DNA of 49,598 nt from Enterococcus sp. PF1-24. GTDB taxonomy: Bacteria > Bacillota > Bacilli > Lactobacillales > Enterococcaceae. The notes beneath the pieces are model-generated. The model saw only the letters and a list, made by a program, of their open reading frames with translations. It was not told where the DNA came from and made no database searches. The stretch lies in contig NZ_JARXWL010000024.1 in NCBI RefSeq assembly GCF_029893325.1, positions 1-49,598 of the forward strand, in the 5' to 3' direction. Positions 25,414-34,008 of the stretch are shown here, piece by piece. The position numbers were made by a program, and so were the translations under genes. How positions within the stretch are numbered: position 1 is the stretch's first letter; each line of letters opens with the position of its first letter.

Positions 25414-25773
25414 TTAAACTTGGCTCCATTTTGCAGCTGGTAAAAGCTCAACGTGGCGCAGGAGTTCGTAAGGAACAAATTGTTCTGACAGATAAATTCC
25501 TTCAGAGCTATAACCGGTTAGTTTGCCTGTGAGGTCTTTTGAATGCTGACCTTCTTGATTGACTGTCTGGGTTTGAATAGCTACAGCTAAAGATTTTTGT
25601 AGAGCTTTTTCAAAAACTTCATTCATTTCTGTCAAAGACATTTCTGGCTTTTGTGGAAAAATTTGCGCTTGATGCTCTTTGATTTTAGTATTTAAAGCGG
25701 TGTGCTCTGATAAATAGAAGCCTTGCCATTTCAACATTTTGCGATCTTGATAATGTTCAAAAAAATTACTCAT
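25414..25773 (-). CDS. YolD-like protein, partner of the Y-family polymerase
   Basis: The 119-residue protein fits the YolD-like family (YQDRKMLKWQGFYLSEHTA at the N-terminus, YEL..H near the end). In Firmicutes such genes follow UmuC/UvrX-type polymerases and may play a UmuD-like role. It overlaps the polymerase gene by eight bases. Its promoter is the LexA-controlled one at 27170-27199. Confidence 0.88.
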   Translation of the reverse strand: MSNFFEHYQDRKMLKWQGFYLSEHTALNTKIKEHQAQIFPQKPEMSLTEMNEVFEKALQKSLAVAIQTQTVNQEGQHSKDLTGKLTGYSSEGIYLSEQFVPYELLRHVELLPAAKWSQV

Positions 25774-27136
25774 AATTATCTATTCCATCCATTCCTCCCG
25801 CGTGACCACCTACTAAATTGGCACGAGCAATACTACGGCTACCAGGTAAAATACTTGTGCCGTGAACAATTGCGGTAAAGCCGTATTTTTGACGAATACG
25901 ATCAATAATAGTATCTAAACGTTCATCTGCCAAAATTTTTTCAGGAGCTTCAAATAAACTTAACTGTATGCCAGTCGTAAAAATCAATTTAGAGTAAGTA
26001 ACACCTACGTGTCGAACAACTTGACCTTGATAATATTTGCGAAAAAGAAAAAGGCAATGCTGAATAAGTTCTTTTGTATTGTCGGTTGCGGGAATTTTCA
26101 TTTGGTGACTAAAACTTTTTTTAGTTTCGGTTTTTGAAGCGCCAATATATAAATGAACACATTGGGTCTGACAACCATGCCGGCGAATACGAGCCGCCAC
26201 TTGTTCCGCCATTTCTTTTACTACCACTTCAATTTCTGCTTGCAAATAGTAATCGCGGTGGAGAACTTGATTGTTGCCATAAGATTTTTCTTTAGGGACT
26301 AAGCCTTCAGAAATAATCGTACGATCAATGCCATTGGCGTGACAATAATATTGTAACCCCATAATGCCAAAGCGTTCTTTTAATAAATAAGGATTACTAT
26401 GAGCCAACTCTTTAACGGAATAAATACCCATTTGTTCAAAATTCTTCTTCATTTTACGATTAATTCCCCAAAAATCAGTCAAATTTGCAATCTGCCATAC
26501 TTTTGTAGGGACATCTTGATAGGTCCATTCAGCAATTCGCTGTGCTGTTTCTTTGGCTTCATTATCAAGGGCTAGTTTTGCCAATAAAGGATTGTCACCG
26601 ATGCCAACGGTAATATAAAGATGTGTTTCTTGATAAATTTTATCAGCGATTATTTTCGCTAACTTTTGGCGCTTTTCACTACGTGTCAGAGTTTCATCAG
26701 GGATAAACAAATTAAGGGTTTGGGTGACATCTAAAACCGACTCATCAATTGAATAAACTAACAAATCTTCTTCTGCTACAAATTGGCGGAAGATATTGTT
26801 TATTTTTGAATTTTCACGAATATAAAGTTTCATACGAGGTGGCACTTTATATAATTCAGGATGATCTGGTAAATTATTGGCGCGAGTGACGTTGGAGATA
26901 CCAAGGACCTCTTTTGCTTTAGGAGAAGAGGCCAAAATTAAGCCACTGCCGGTGTTTTCGGCAGTTGACATTACTACCAACATAGTTTGTAAAGGATCTA
27001 AATTACGAGCGGCACATTCTACCGAAGCATAAAAAGATTTAATATCAATTAAAAAAATATCTCTTAGTGGTTCTTTTGAATAATCAATTTCCTCCATAAT
27101 CATCATCTCTTTCATTGTAATCGCATTTTTTTTCAT
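25766..27136 (-). CDS. Y-family DNA polymerase (UmuC/UvrX type), SOS-induced
   Basis: The 456-residue error-prone polymerase has DIFLIDIKSFYASVEC (first catalytic Asp, steric-gate region), VYSIDESVLDVT (catalytic SIDE) and ITVGIGDNPLLAKLA, followed by the thumb and little-finger domains. It lacks a DinB-like clamp-binding tail that I can name, though QLSLFEAP (near 400) resembles a beta-clamp motif. A LexA box lies in the promoter. The listed ATG has no clear ribosome site; an ATG 13 codons later (giving MEEIDYSKEPLRD) fits relatives better, so the exact start is uncertain. It works in translesion synthesis with YolD. Confidence 0.92.
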   Translation of the reverse strand: MKKNAITMKEMMIMEEIDYSKEPLRDIFLIDIKSFYASVECAARNLDPLQTMLVVMSTAENTGSGLILASSPKAKEVLGISNVTRANNLPDHPELYKVPPRMKLYIRENSKINNIFRQFVAEEDLLVYSIDESVLDVTQTLNLFIPDETLTRSEKRQKLAKIIADKIYQETHLYITVGIGDNPLLAKLALDNEAKETAQRIAEWTYQDVPTKVWQIANLTDFWGINRKMKKNFEQMGIYSVKELAHSNPYLLKERFGIMGLQYYCHANGIDRTIISEGLVPKEKSYGNNQVLHRDYYLQAEIEVVVKEMAEQVAARIRRHGCQTQCVHLYIGASKTETKKSFSHQMKIPATDNTKELIQHCLFLFRKYYQGQVVRHVGVTYSKLIFTTGIQLSLFEAPEKILADERLDTIIDRIRQKYGFTAIVHGTSILPGSRSIARANLVGGHAGGMDGIDNYE

Positions 27137-27169
27137 AATTTAGTAGGGAAGATAACTACTTATTAAATA

Positions 27170-27199
27170 CATTATACGAACAAATGTTCTGTTTTGTAA
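27170..27199 (-). promoter_or_regulatory. LexA-controlled promoter of the polymerase-YolD operon
   Basis: On the minus strand TTTACA (27199-27194) and TATAAT (27175-27170) are 18 bp apart. The Gram-positive SOS box CGAACAAATGTTCT (27176-27189) fills the spacer and fits CGAACNNNNGTTY. Confidence 0.88.
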
Positions 27200-27332
27200 A
27201 GCGAACAAAAATTTAAGATTTAAAAATATTCAGAGACGGAGAGTGCTAGAAAATATAAAGCATGATTTTTTCTAAAAATTCTTGTATACTTATGGTTATT
27301 AGATTAAAGATTTCAGAAGTGAGGAAAGTTGT

Positions 27333-28049
27333 ATGGATCGGTTTTTCGCATATATAAATGCTGGGCAAATATCAGTTTCTAACTTACTGTTAGCAAACTA
27401 TAGCAAATTAGGTTTAACTAATGAAGAAATGATGTTATGGCTTCAGCTGGTTCGTAAAAATATGCAAGGAGATAATTTTCCTGATTTAGTTTCATTAGCA
27501 ACGGAAATGGGAATTACCCAGGATCGGGTTTATTTACTGTTAGAGCAATTGCTAGAGAAGCAGGCAATTACGATTAATAGTGGCGTCAATGAACAAGGGC
27601 AACAAAATGATTATTATGATTTAAGCCAAATTTATAGTCAGTTGGCTCTACTTTTAGAAACACAAGAAAAAGAACAAGTGCAGCAAACGCAAGCTACAGC
27701 GGAACAAAGCTTATATCAAAGTTTTGAAGCGGAATTTGGCAGACCTTTATCACCAATGGAATATCAGCAAATTGGTCAGTGGATAGATGATGATGAATAT
27801 AGCGTTGATTTAATTATATTGGCTTTAAGAGAAGCCGTTTTAAATCAAGCGTATAGTTTAAAATATGTTGATCGAGTTTTGCTATCTTGGGAACGTAAAA
27901 ATATTACTACTAAAGCCCAAGTTCAAGCAGAACAACAAAAAAGAAAAGAAATATTATTACAAAAAGAGGAAAAATTTGTACCGCAAAAAGATTTACCTAA
28001 AGTTAGCCTGTACAATTGGTTAGATGAGGGGGAGAAAAAAGGTGATTAG
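27333..28049 (+). CDS. dnaD: DnaD replication initiation protein
   Basis: The 238-residue protein has the N-terminal DDBH1 winged-helix region (VSNLLLANYSKLGLTNEEMMLWLQL) and the C-terminal DDBH2 domain (FEAEFGRPLSPMEYQQIGQW...ALREAVLNQAYSLKYVDRVLLSW). DnaD helps load the replicative helicase with DnaB and DnaI in Firmicutes. The nth gene overlaps its end by eight bases, a typical arrangement. Confidence 0.95.
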   Translation: MDRFFAYINAGQISVSNLLLANYSKLGLTNEEMMLWLQLVRKNMQGDNFPDLVSLATEMGITQDRVYLLLEQLLEKQAITINSGVNEQGQQNDYYDLSQIYSQLALLLETQEKEQVQQTQATAEQSLYQSFEAEFGRPLSPMEYQQIGQWIDDDEYSVDLIILALREAVLNQAYSLKYVDRVLLSWERKNITTKAQVQAEQQKRKEILLQKEEKFVPQKDLPKVSLYNWLDEGEKKGD

Positions 28050-28689
28050 TAAAGCTAAAACTCAAGAAGTATTAGCGATTATGATGGAATTATTTCCTGA
28101 AGCCCATGGTGAATTGGTTCATAAGAATGCTTTTGAGCTGTTAATTTCAGTTATCTTAAGTGCACAAGCTACAGATGTTTCTGTAAATAAAGCTACACCA
28201 GCGCTATTTGCGGCTTATCCAACACCACTAGCTTTGGCACAAGCGCCAATGGATGATGTTATTGCAAAAATTAAAACGATTGGCTTATATAGAAATAAAG
28301 CCAAAAATATTAAAACTTGTAGTCGCCAATTAATTGAAAACTTTGGTGGAGAAGTTCCGCAAACGCGCGAAGAATTAATGTCGTTAGCAGGGGTGGGGCG
28401 CAAAACGGCAAATGTCGTTTTAGGCGATGCCTTTGGGATTCCGGCAATTGCTGTGGATACCCATGTTGAGCGAATCTCTAAGCGCTTGAGAATTTGTAAA
28501 CAATCAGCTACTGTCATGGAAGTTGAAGAAAGCTTAATGAAAAAAATTCCTGAAGATTTATGGATTAAAGCTCATCATACGATGATTTTTTTCGGTCGCT
28601 ATCATTGCTTAGCGCGGGCACCCAAATGTGAAATTTGTCCGTTACTATCAAGATGTCAAGACGGCATGTCGCGCTTAAAAGTGAGTTAA
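28042..28689 (+). CDS. nth: Endonuclease III (DNA glycosylase/AP lyase)
   Basis: The 215-residue protein shows the helix-hairpin-helix with catalytic Lys (LAGVGRKTANVV, K121), catalytic D139 in VDTHVERIS, and a C-terminal 4Fe-4S site C-x6-C-x2-C-x5-C (CLARAPKCEICPLLSRC). It removes oxidised pyrimidines in base-excision repair. I chose GTG at 28042, about seven bases after GGGGGAG; the in-frame ATG at 28024 would read through that ribosome site. It is coupled to dnaD. Confidence 0.95.
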   Translation: MISKAKTQEVLAIMMELFPEAHGELVHKNAFELLISVILSAQATDVSVNKATPALFAAYPTPLALAQAPMDDVIAKIKTIGLYRNKAKNIKTCSRQLIENFGGEVPQTREELMSLAGVGRKTANVVLGDAFGIPAIAVDTHVERISKRLRICKQSATVMEVEESLMKKIPEDLWIKAHHTMIFFGRYHCLARAPKCEICPLLSRCQDGMSRLKVS

Positions 28690-28713
28690 TTAATTTTTTA
28701 GTGAGGTGTTATT

Positions 28714-29151
28714 TTGCTAATAAGAGAAGTGTTAAAAGACGACTTATTAGATTTATTGCAGCTTTACACTCAACTACATGATAATCAAATGCCTAGTCAA
28801 GATTCACAGCTTGCAACGATTTGGGAAAAAATTATGGCTGATGATAATCATCATATTTTAGCTGGTTTCGTTGGTGGAAAATTGATTGCTTCCTGTGTGA
28901 TTGTCGTTATACCTAATTTAACGCGAAAGCAACAGCCTTATGCTTTGATAGAAAATGTAATTACTGATATCGCTTATCGAAAAAAGGGCTACGGGACACA
29001 GTTGCTTGAAGCAGCTGCTGAAATAGCCAAGGCTGCCAATTGTTATAAAATAATGCTCTTAACGGGGGCAAAAGAAGAAAGCACTCTGAATTTTTATCAA
29101 AAGGCTGGTTATAACCAACAAGATAAAACAGCTTTTATTCAATGGCTTTAG
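28714..29151 (+). CDS. GNAT-family N-acetyltransferase
   Basis: The 145-residue protein has the acetyl-CoA loop (VITDIAYRKKGYGTQLLEAAAEIAK, with R-K-K-G-Y-G) and the final FYQKAGY motif. The substrate is not predictable. A TTG start follows GAGGTG. It lies 24 bp after nth and ends in a strong terminator, so it may be the last gene of the dnaD-nth operon. Confidence 0.88.
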   Translation: MLIREVLKDDLLDLLQLYTQLHDNQMPSQDSQLATIWEKIMADDNHHILAGFVGGKLIASCVIVVIPNLTRKQQPYALIENVITDIAYRKKGYGTQLLEAAAEIAKAANCYKIMLLTGAKEESTLNFYQKAGYNQQDKTAFIQWL

Positions 29152-29168
29152 TTAATTAAAAGAAAAGT

Positions 29169-29212
29169 AAAAGCATGAAATCAACTTGAGAAGTTGATTT
29201 CATGCTTTTTTG
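29169..29212 (+). terminator. Terminator of the dnaD-nth-acetyltransferase unit
   Basis: A perfect 19-bp stem with a three-base loop (29169-29187 with 29191-29209) ends in T's. Preceding A's could also make it work for the converging PBP gene. Confidence 0.9.
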
Positions 29213-29230
29213 CGTAATTCTTTTAAAGAG

Positions 29231-31555
29231 CTATTCTATTATTGGCTCTGGAACAGGTTCGGGTTCTGGTTCCGGATCAGGTGTTGGCTCTGGAACAGGC
29301 TCTTCTGAAGAAGAAGGTTCAGTGGTACTACTAGAACTGCTAGAACCACCGCTACTAGAAGAAGGTTCTTCCGTTGTCGTAGATTCAGAAGTTGTTTCAC
29401 TAGAATCAGTTTCTGATGTTTCGGTAGTGGATGAGCTAACAGAACTGCTTGGAGAATAGTTTCCTTGATTTTCATAACCTTTCAGATAAAGTTCACCACG
29501 AATTTGAGTTAAGCCATTTGGCATTTCCCAGTCTTCATTTTCGGTATTTTCAGATAAATATTCCATATACTCCCGATAAAGATGCATCGCAACATTTTGC
29601 CCATTGGATAAAATTGGATGTTGTTTATCATTATAACCCGTCCAAATAGCTAAAGAGTAGTATTTGGTGTAGCCTACAAAGTTGCTATCAGGTACGGCAC
29701 CATAAGCATAAGGCACCGTTAAATTTGCAAGTTCATCTTCGGTATAATTAGAAGTTCCGGTTTTACCGGCATGATTTAGGTTCCAAATTTGCGCTTGTGC
29801 ACCAGTTCCTAAAGTAAAGACATCTTTTAGCATATCAGTAATCATATAAGCGGTTGTTTCTTCCATGGCTTTAGTACCTGTATCTGGGTTAACTGAACGA
29901 CTACCATCTTGATAAACAATTTCACTAATATAAGAAGGTTTATAATAAGTACCACCATTAGCGAAAGCCGCGTAAGCCGCTGCCATTTTTTCAGAAGAAG
30001 CACCGTATTTGGTATCATCTTGAACAGCAGTGTTACTTGAATAAGCATTAGCATCTTGAATTTGTGAATATTCAATTCCTAAGCCTCTTAAGAAACCAGA
30101 AACTTGATCTTTGCCAACTTCTTCAAAGAGTTTAGCAGCAGGGACATTTCGAGAGTAGTATAAAGCCGTTCGCATAGTAATATCGTATAAATAACTACGA
30201 TCGTCATTATTCACATCGAAGCCAGAGCTTTTAAACTTGAAAGGTTCGTCACGAATGATTTTTCCTGTAGAATAGTTTAAAAATTCAATAGCTGGAGCAT
30301 AATCAGTAATTGGTTTTACTGTTGAACCGAAATCACGACCAGTGTTAACCGCTAAGTTCAAACCATAAGTAACATCTTCAGCAATATGGCGTCCACCAAT
30401 TTGAGCCACTACATTACCAGTATTAACATCAACAACGGTTGCACCAACTTGCATTTCATCATCTGGAAAGGCAACATATTCGTCAGTATTAACCATATCA
30501 TATAATTTTTCTTGAGCGGCATAATCCAAATTAGTATGGATTTCTAAGCCATCTGTATAGACATTTTTATTATATTTTTCTTCAGTTTCAATAATTACTT
30601 GTTTTAAATAAGGATCAATAACTTTTTGCTTATGGACATCTTCTGGTGTTGTACTTTCCATTGGAAGCAAGCCTTCTTCAACGGGTGTAGCTACCGCTTG
30701 TTGATATTCAGCTTCAGTAATTTTTTCATTGTTTTTCATAGTTAAGAGAACAATATCTCGTCGTTCTTTAGTGCCTTCAGGATTAAGATAAGGATTATAA
30801 TCACTAGGTGCTTGCGGGATTCCTGCTAAAGTTGCTGCTTGGGCAATCGTTAAATTGTTTAGCGCATCTTCACCATAATATTTTTTAGCAGCAGTTTTCA
30901 TGCCATAATAGTTGTTTGACATAAAGACTTTATTACTATAATAAGTAATAATTTCTTGTTTGGAAATTTGTTGTTCTAATTGATAAGCCATCCAAGCTTC
31001 TTGAATTTTTCGCGCTAACGTTTGATCAGAAACATCAGTAGAGAAGAAGGAAAGCTTAATTAATTGCTGAGTTAAGGTACTACCACCTTGTAAACCACTG
31101 CTACTACCAGAGACATTGCTGACTAAGGCACCTGCGATTCGAATCGGGTCAACCCCAGGGTGATTGTAAAAACGGCGGTCTTCCACTGAAACAATTGCAT
31201 CAATTAAAACTTGTGGCATCTCATCGGCTGAAAATTTCTCGCGTTTATTTGCCCCTAAATCCTGTAATAAGTTTCCTTGATTATCGTAAATTTTAGAAGA
31301 AACCGTATCATCTAATTTATCAAAAGAAAGTTCTGGAGCATCTTTGGCATAGTACCAAAAAACACCAACTCCGGCGATAAAAGCGACACAGGCAATTAAA
31401 AAGAGCCCAATAAAAATTCGGAGGATAATTCCACCCATTGTTTTTTTCTTTTTAGGTTTTTTATTTTTTTTCACTGATTTTGACGGGCCACTAGAACTTT
31501 TTTTCGAGTCATTTCCATGGCGAGACATACGTGAAGTCATTTGATCGTCAGACAT
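29231..31555 (-). CDS. ponA: Class A penicillin-binding protein 1A
   Basis: The 774-residue bifunctional wall synthase has a basic cytoplasmic N-terminus (to 39), one membrane anchor (about 42-69), a GT51 glycosyltransferase with VEDRRFYNHPGVD (E125) and GGSTLTQQL, and a transpeptidase with STVK (S411), SRN (468-470) and KTGT (598-601). From about 690 the tail is low-complexity Ser/Thr/Glu followed by Pro-Glu/Pro-Asp repeats. It makes and cross-links peptidoglycan. It lies 49 bp after recU in the same operon, as in other Firmicutes. Confidence 0.95.
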   Translation of the reverse strand: MSDDQMTSRMSRHGNDSKKSSSGPSKSVKKNKKPKKKKTMGGIILRIFIGLFLIACVAFIAGVGVFWYYAKDAPELSFDKLDDTVSSKIYDNQGNLLQDLGANKREKFSADEMPQVLIDAIVSVEDRRFYNHPGVDPIRIAGALVSNVSGSSSGLQGGSTLTQQLIKLSFFSTDVSDQTLARKIQEAWMAYQLEQQISKQEIITYYSNKVFMSNNYYGMKTAAKKYYGEDALNNLTIAQAATLAGIPQAPSDYNPYLNPEGTKERRDIVLLTMKNNEKITEAEYQQAVATPVEEGLLPMESTTPEDVHKQKVIDPYLKQVIIETEEKYNKNVYTDGLEIHTNLDYAAQEKLYDMVNTDEYVAFPDDEMQVGATVVDVNTGNVVAQIGGRHIAEDVTYGLNLAVNTGRDFGSTVKPITDYAPAIEFLNYSTGKIIRDEPFKFKSSGFDVNNDDRSYLYDITMRTALYYSRNVPAAKLFEEVGKDQVSGFLRGLGIEYSQIQDANAYSSNTAVQDDTKYGASSEKMAAAYAAFANGGTYYKPSYISEIVYQDGSRSVNPDTGTKAMEETTAYMITDMLKDVFTLGTGAQAQIWNLNHAGKTGTSNYTEDELANLTVPYAYGAVPDSNFVGYTKYYSLAIWTGYNDKQHPILSNGQNVAMHLYREYMEYLSENTENEDWEMPNGLTQIRGELYLKGYENQGNYSPSSSVSSSTTETSETDSSETTSESTTTEEPSSSSGGSSSSSSTTEPSSSEEPVPEPTPDPEPEPEPVPEPIIE

Positions 31556-31604
31556 ATTGTTAGCTCCTTTGGTAAATTTGTTTATAAGTTACTCACTTTA
31601 AGTG

Positions 31605-32213
31605 TTAATTTTTACTTGCAATAAATTGATCAACAGCCTTTAAATAAGGCAGAACCGGGGCAACCCCCATCGTAATTTCAAAACCTTCTTCTTCAATTTG
31701 CTTTAGATAAATTGAACTTTTTCCATCTGGTAAGTGCCAATAATTGATTAAAATTTCAGCGCTTAAGAAAAAACAGCGGTTTAAACTTGAAAACCACATT
31801 AAAACAAAACAAATTCCTTTTTGTGCAAGGCAATCTTGCATATGTTTAATTTGGTGTTCATGAAAGTTTTTTAATGGAAAAGAAGTTTTATTTTTCGTTT
31901 CTTTGGCTTCAAAATCAAGATAAAATCCTTGATAAACGCCGTTATAATCAGTTGTTGAAGCATGACGGAAATAAGCTTCTTTAATAACTGCTGCACTGCG
32001 CCGTGGATAATCAACTTTAACAATTTGAATCGGCGTTGGTTTTTTATGAATAACAGCGATTTGATGATTCAAATAATAATCGTTGCTTTGATTAATTGCT
32101 TCTTCAAAATTCATGCCGCGATTGGCAAAATTTATTTTTTCTTTTGCTTGAGATTTCCTAAGGTTTGCTGCATTATTGAGATGAGGCTGACCGTTAGGAT
32201 AGTGAAATACCAT
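31605..32213 (-). CDS. recU: RecU Holliday-junction resolvase
   Basis: The roughly 202-residue protein matches RecU (NRGMNFEEAINQSNDYY, TDYNGVYQGFYLDFEAKET with the D/E-x-K-type nuclease site, and FPLKNFHEHQ). It resolves recombination junctions. An in-frame ATG three codons upstream (32222) is possible; the later one gives MVFHYPNGQ, closer to the usual RecU start, and neither has a strong ribosome site. It is first in the recU-ponA operon and divergent from the ypsA gene. Confidence 0.93.
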   Translation of the reverse strand: MVFHYPNGQPHLNNAANLRKSQAKEKINFANRGMNFEEAINQSNDYYLNHQIAVIHKKPTPIQIVKVDYPRRSAAVIKEAYFRHASTTDYNGVYQGFYLDFEAKETKNKTSFPLKNFHEHQIKHMQDCLAQKGICFVLMWFSSLNRCFFLSAEILINYWHLPDGKSSIYLKQIEEEGFEITMGVAPVLPYLKAVDQFIASKN

Positions 32214-32297
32214 AAATATCATACTTTCATTGTAATGTATTTGAAATACTTACTGATTATTATACCAAAAAAGTGATTAGAAAGGAAACTGACTAAG

Positions 32298-32864
32298 ATG
32301 AAGATAATAAAAACCTTAATAATTTCTGGGTATCGTAGCTATGAATTAGGAATTTTTAAAGAAGATGACCCTAAAGTAGCTGTGATTAAGAGTGCTTTGC
32401 AAAGTCAGTTGCAAACTTTAGTAGAAGAAGGGCTGGAGTGGGTGTTAGTTGCCGGCCAATTAGGCGTGGAAATGTGGGGAGCTGAAGTTGTTTTAGCGAT
32501 GAAAGAAGACTATCCTGAATTACATTTAGGAGTGATTTTACCCTTTGCTGATTTCGGTAATCAATGGAAAGAAAATAATCAAGAGAAATTGACAAAAATT
32601 AAGCAACAAGCTGACTACGTCAATAGTACCAGTAATCAAAGCTATCAATCTCCACAACAACTCCGCAATCATTCACGTTTTTTATTAGAGCATTCGGGTG
32701 GGGTGTTATTGGTTTATGATGAAGAGTCTCCGGGTAAAACATCTTTCTTTTTAAAAGAAGCTAAACAGTTTCAAGAGAATTATCCTTATGAAATTTTTCA
32801 AATAACTTTTGATGATTTACAAAATGTGGTAGCTAGCCAAGAAGAATTTTACGAAGATAATTAA
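32298..32864 (+). CDS. DUF1273 (YpsA) family protein
   Basis: The 188-residue protein fits the YpsA family, whose fold resembles lysine-decarboxylase-like and DprA-type Rossmann domains: ISGYRSYELGIF at the start, LVAGQLGVEMWGAEV in the middle, GGVLLVYDEESPG near the end. In B. subtilis and S. aureus YpsA affects cell division. The location beside gpsB, another division gene, is the usual synteny. AAAGGA lies upstream of the ATG. Confidence 0.9.
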   Translation: MKIIKTLIISGYRSYELGIFKEDDPKVAVIKSALQSQLQTLVEEGLEWVLVAGQLGVEMWGAEVVLAMKEDYPELHLGVILPFADFGNQWKENNQEKLTKIKQQADYVNSTSNQSYQSPQQLRNHSRFLLEHSGGVLLVYDEESPGKTSFFLKEAKQFQENYPYEIFQITFDDLQNVVASQEEFYEDN

Positions 32865-32976
32865 AAAAACTAGCGGAGCCTATTGGGAAAACCTAATTAA
32901 TATTTGCTTTTCTAATGATTTTTCGTTACAATTGTACGAGGTAGTTAGTCTGGAATTAATTAAAATGAAAGATTAT

Positions 32977-33000
32977 TTGAAACTGAAAAAAAAGTTTCAA
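32977..33000 (+). other. Hairpin in the gpsB leader
   Basis: Perfect eight-bp arms TTGAAACT / AGTTTCAA around an A-rich loop end about 16 bases before the gpsB ribosome site. It has no T-run, so it is not a terminator; it might affect mRNA stability or translation. Confidence 0.4.
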
Positions 33001-33027
33001 CAATAATATGTTTAATGAGGTGTGGAA

Positions 33028-33459
33028 ATGGCAAATTTAATTTATTCTCCAAAAGATATTTTGCAGCAAGAATTTAAACAAAAAATGCGTGGCTATGATC
33101 CAGTTGAGGTGGATGAATTTTTAGATAATGTAATTAAAGACTACGATTCTTTTAATAAGCAAATTCTTGCTTTACAAGAAGAAAATGATCGCTTAAGCGC
33201 TAAACTTACACAATCTGGTAAAGGCGGTGTGATGCCAAGTGCAGCTGCACCAACTCGTCCAGCAGCTCCAGAACCAAAAAGTTCTGCGGTAACAAATTTT
33301 GATATTTTAAAACGTTTATCTAATCTTGAACGAGAAGTATTCGGTAAAAAATTAGATAATAATAACTATTCTTCACCTTCAGCTACTGCGGAAACAACAA
33401 AACGTGATAGCTTAAGTGATAATAATAGTTCTGACATGGAAAAAACCCGTTTATTTTAA
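33028..33459 (+). CDS. gpsB: GpsB cell-division regulator (DivIVA-like)
   Basis: The 143-residue protein has the DivIVA/GpsB membrane-binding N-terminus (YSPKDILQQEFKQKMRGYDPVEVDEFLDNVIKDY), a short coiled coil, a Pro/Ala/Ser linker and the C-terminal helix ILKRLSNLEREVFG. GpsB moves penicillin-binding proteins between septum and side wall, so the nearby PBP1A is a likely client. ATG at 33028 is chosen, seven bases after GAGG; a GTG two codons upstream is less well placed. RNase P RNA begins 20 bases after its stop. Confidence 0.94.
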   Translation: MANLIYSPKDILQQEFKQKMRGYDPVEVDEFLDNVIKDYDSFNKQILALQEENDRLSAKLTQSGKGGVMPSAAAPTRPAAPEPKSSAVTNFDILKRLSNLEREVFGKKLDNNNYSSPSATAETTKRDSLSDNNSSDMEKTRLF

Positions 33460-33478
33460 ACGAAAGCAATAACGTTTT

Positions 33479-33862
33479 TATGATTTTCAGGTAATCGCGG
33501 TTTGTTTGAACAAGCTGAGGAAAGTCCATGCTCGCACAAGCTGCGATGCTTGTAGTGTTCGTGCTTAGCGAAACCATAAGCTAAGGTACTCTTTTAGAGT
33601 AACGGCAGAAAAAACAGCTAAGGTCTTTGGCTATGCTGGAGTATTCTTGAAAGTGCCACAGTGACGAAGCGTTTGGAGAAATCCAAACGGTGGAACGCGG
33701 TAAACCCCTCGAGCGAGCAACCCAAACAATGGTAGGGGCGCTTTTCTAAGTAGGAATTGAACGAAAAGAAGAGCCAGTGAAAACTGGAGATAGATGATCA
33801 CCACTGAAGTAGATTCTCCCTGAGTCTATTTCGGTACAGAACATGGCTTATAGAAAATCATA
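33479..33862 (+). ncRNA. rnpB: RNase P RNA, type B
   Basis: The catalytic RNA of RNase P matures tRNA 5' ends. The conserved start GCTGAGGAAAGTCCATGCTC (about 33514-33533) and the 3' element TACAGAACATGGCTTAT (about 33835) are both present. The ends pair: TATGATTTTC (33479-33488) with GAAAATCATA (33853-33862), giving helix P1. Gene order gpsB-rnpB-rlmL is typical of Enterococcus and Streptococcus relatives. Confidence 0.95.
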
Positions 33863-33874
33863 ATTTCAGGGATT

Positions 33875-33904
33875 CCTTCCAACAGTGTTGTGAAGGTTTT
33901 TTTA
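33875..33904 (+). terminator. Terminator after rnpB
   Basis: CCTTC (33875-33879) pairs with GAAGG (33892-33896), with a bulged inner CAAC/GTTG extension. A run of T's follows. Confidence 0.75.
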
Positions 33905-34008
33905 TTTGCAAAAAGCCCTTTATCTGCGACGAAAAGATAGCCAGCGCCAACAGAATTGTGTATGATAGAGGAAGTATAAAGATAAATTAAAAGATGAGGA
34001 AAAAATAG

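Noticed and set aside
29202-29459. Plus-strand frame encoding a GSGSGSG-rich peptide
   Set aside because: It is the complement of the Pro-Glu/Ser tail of PBP1A and overlaps a terminator.
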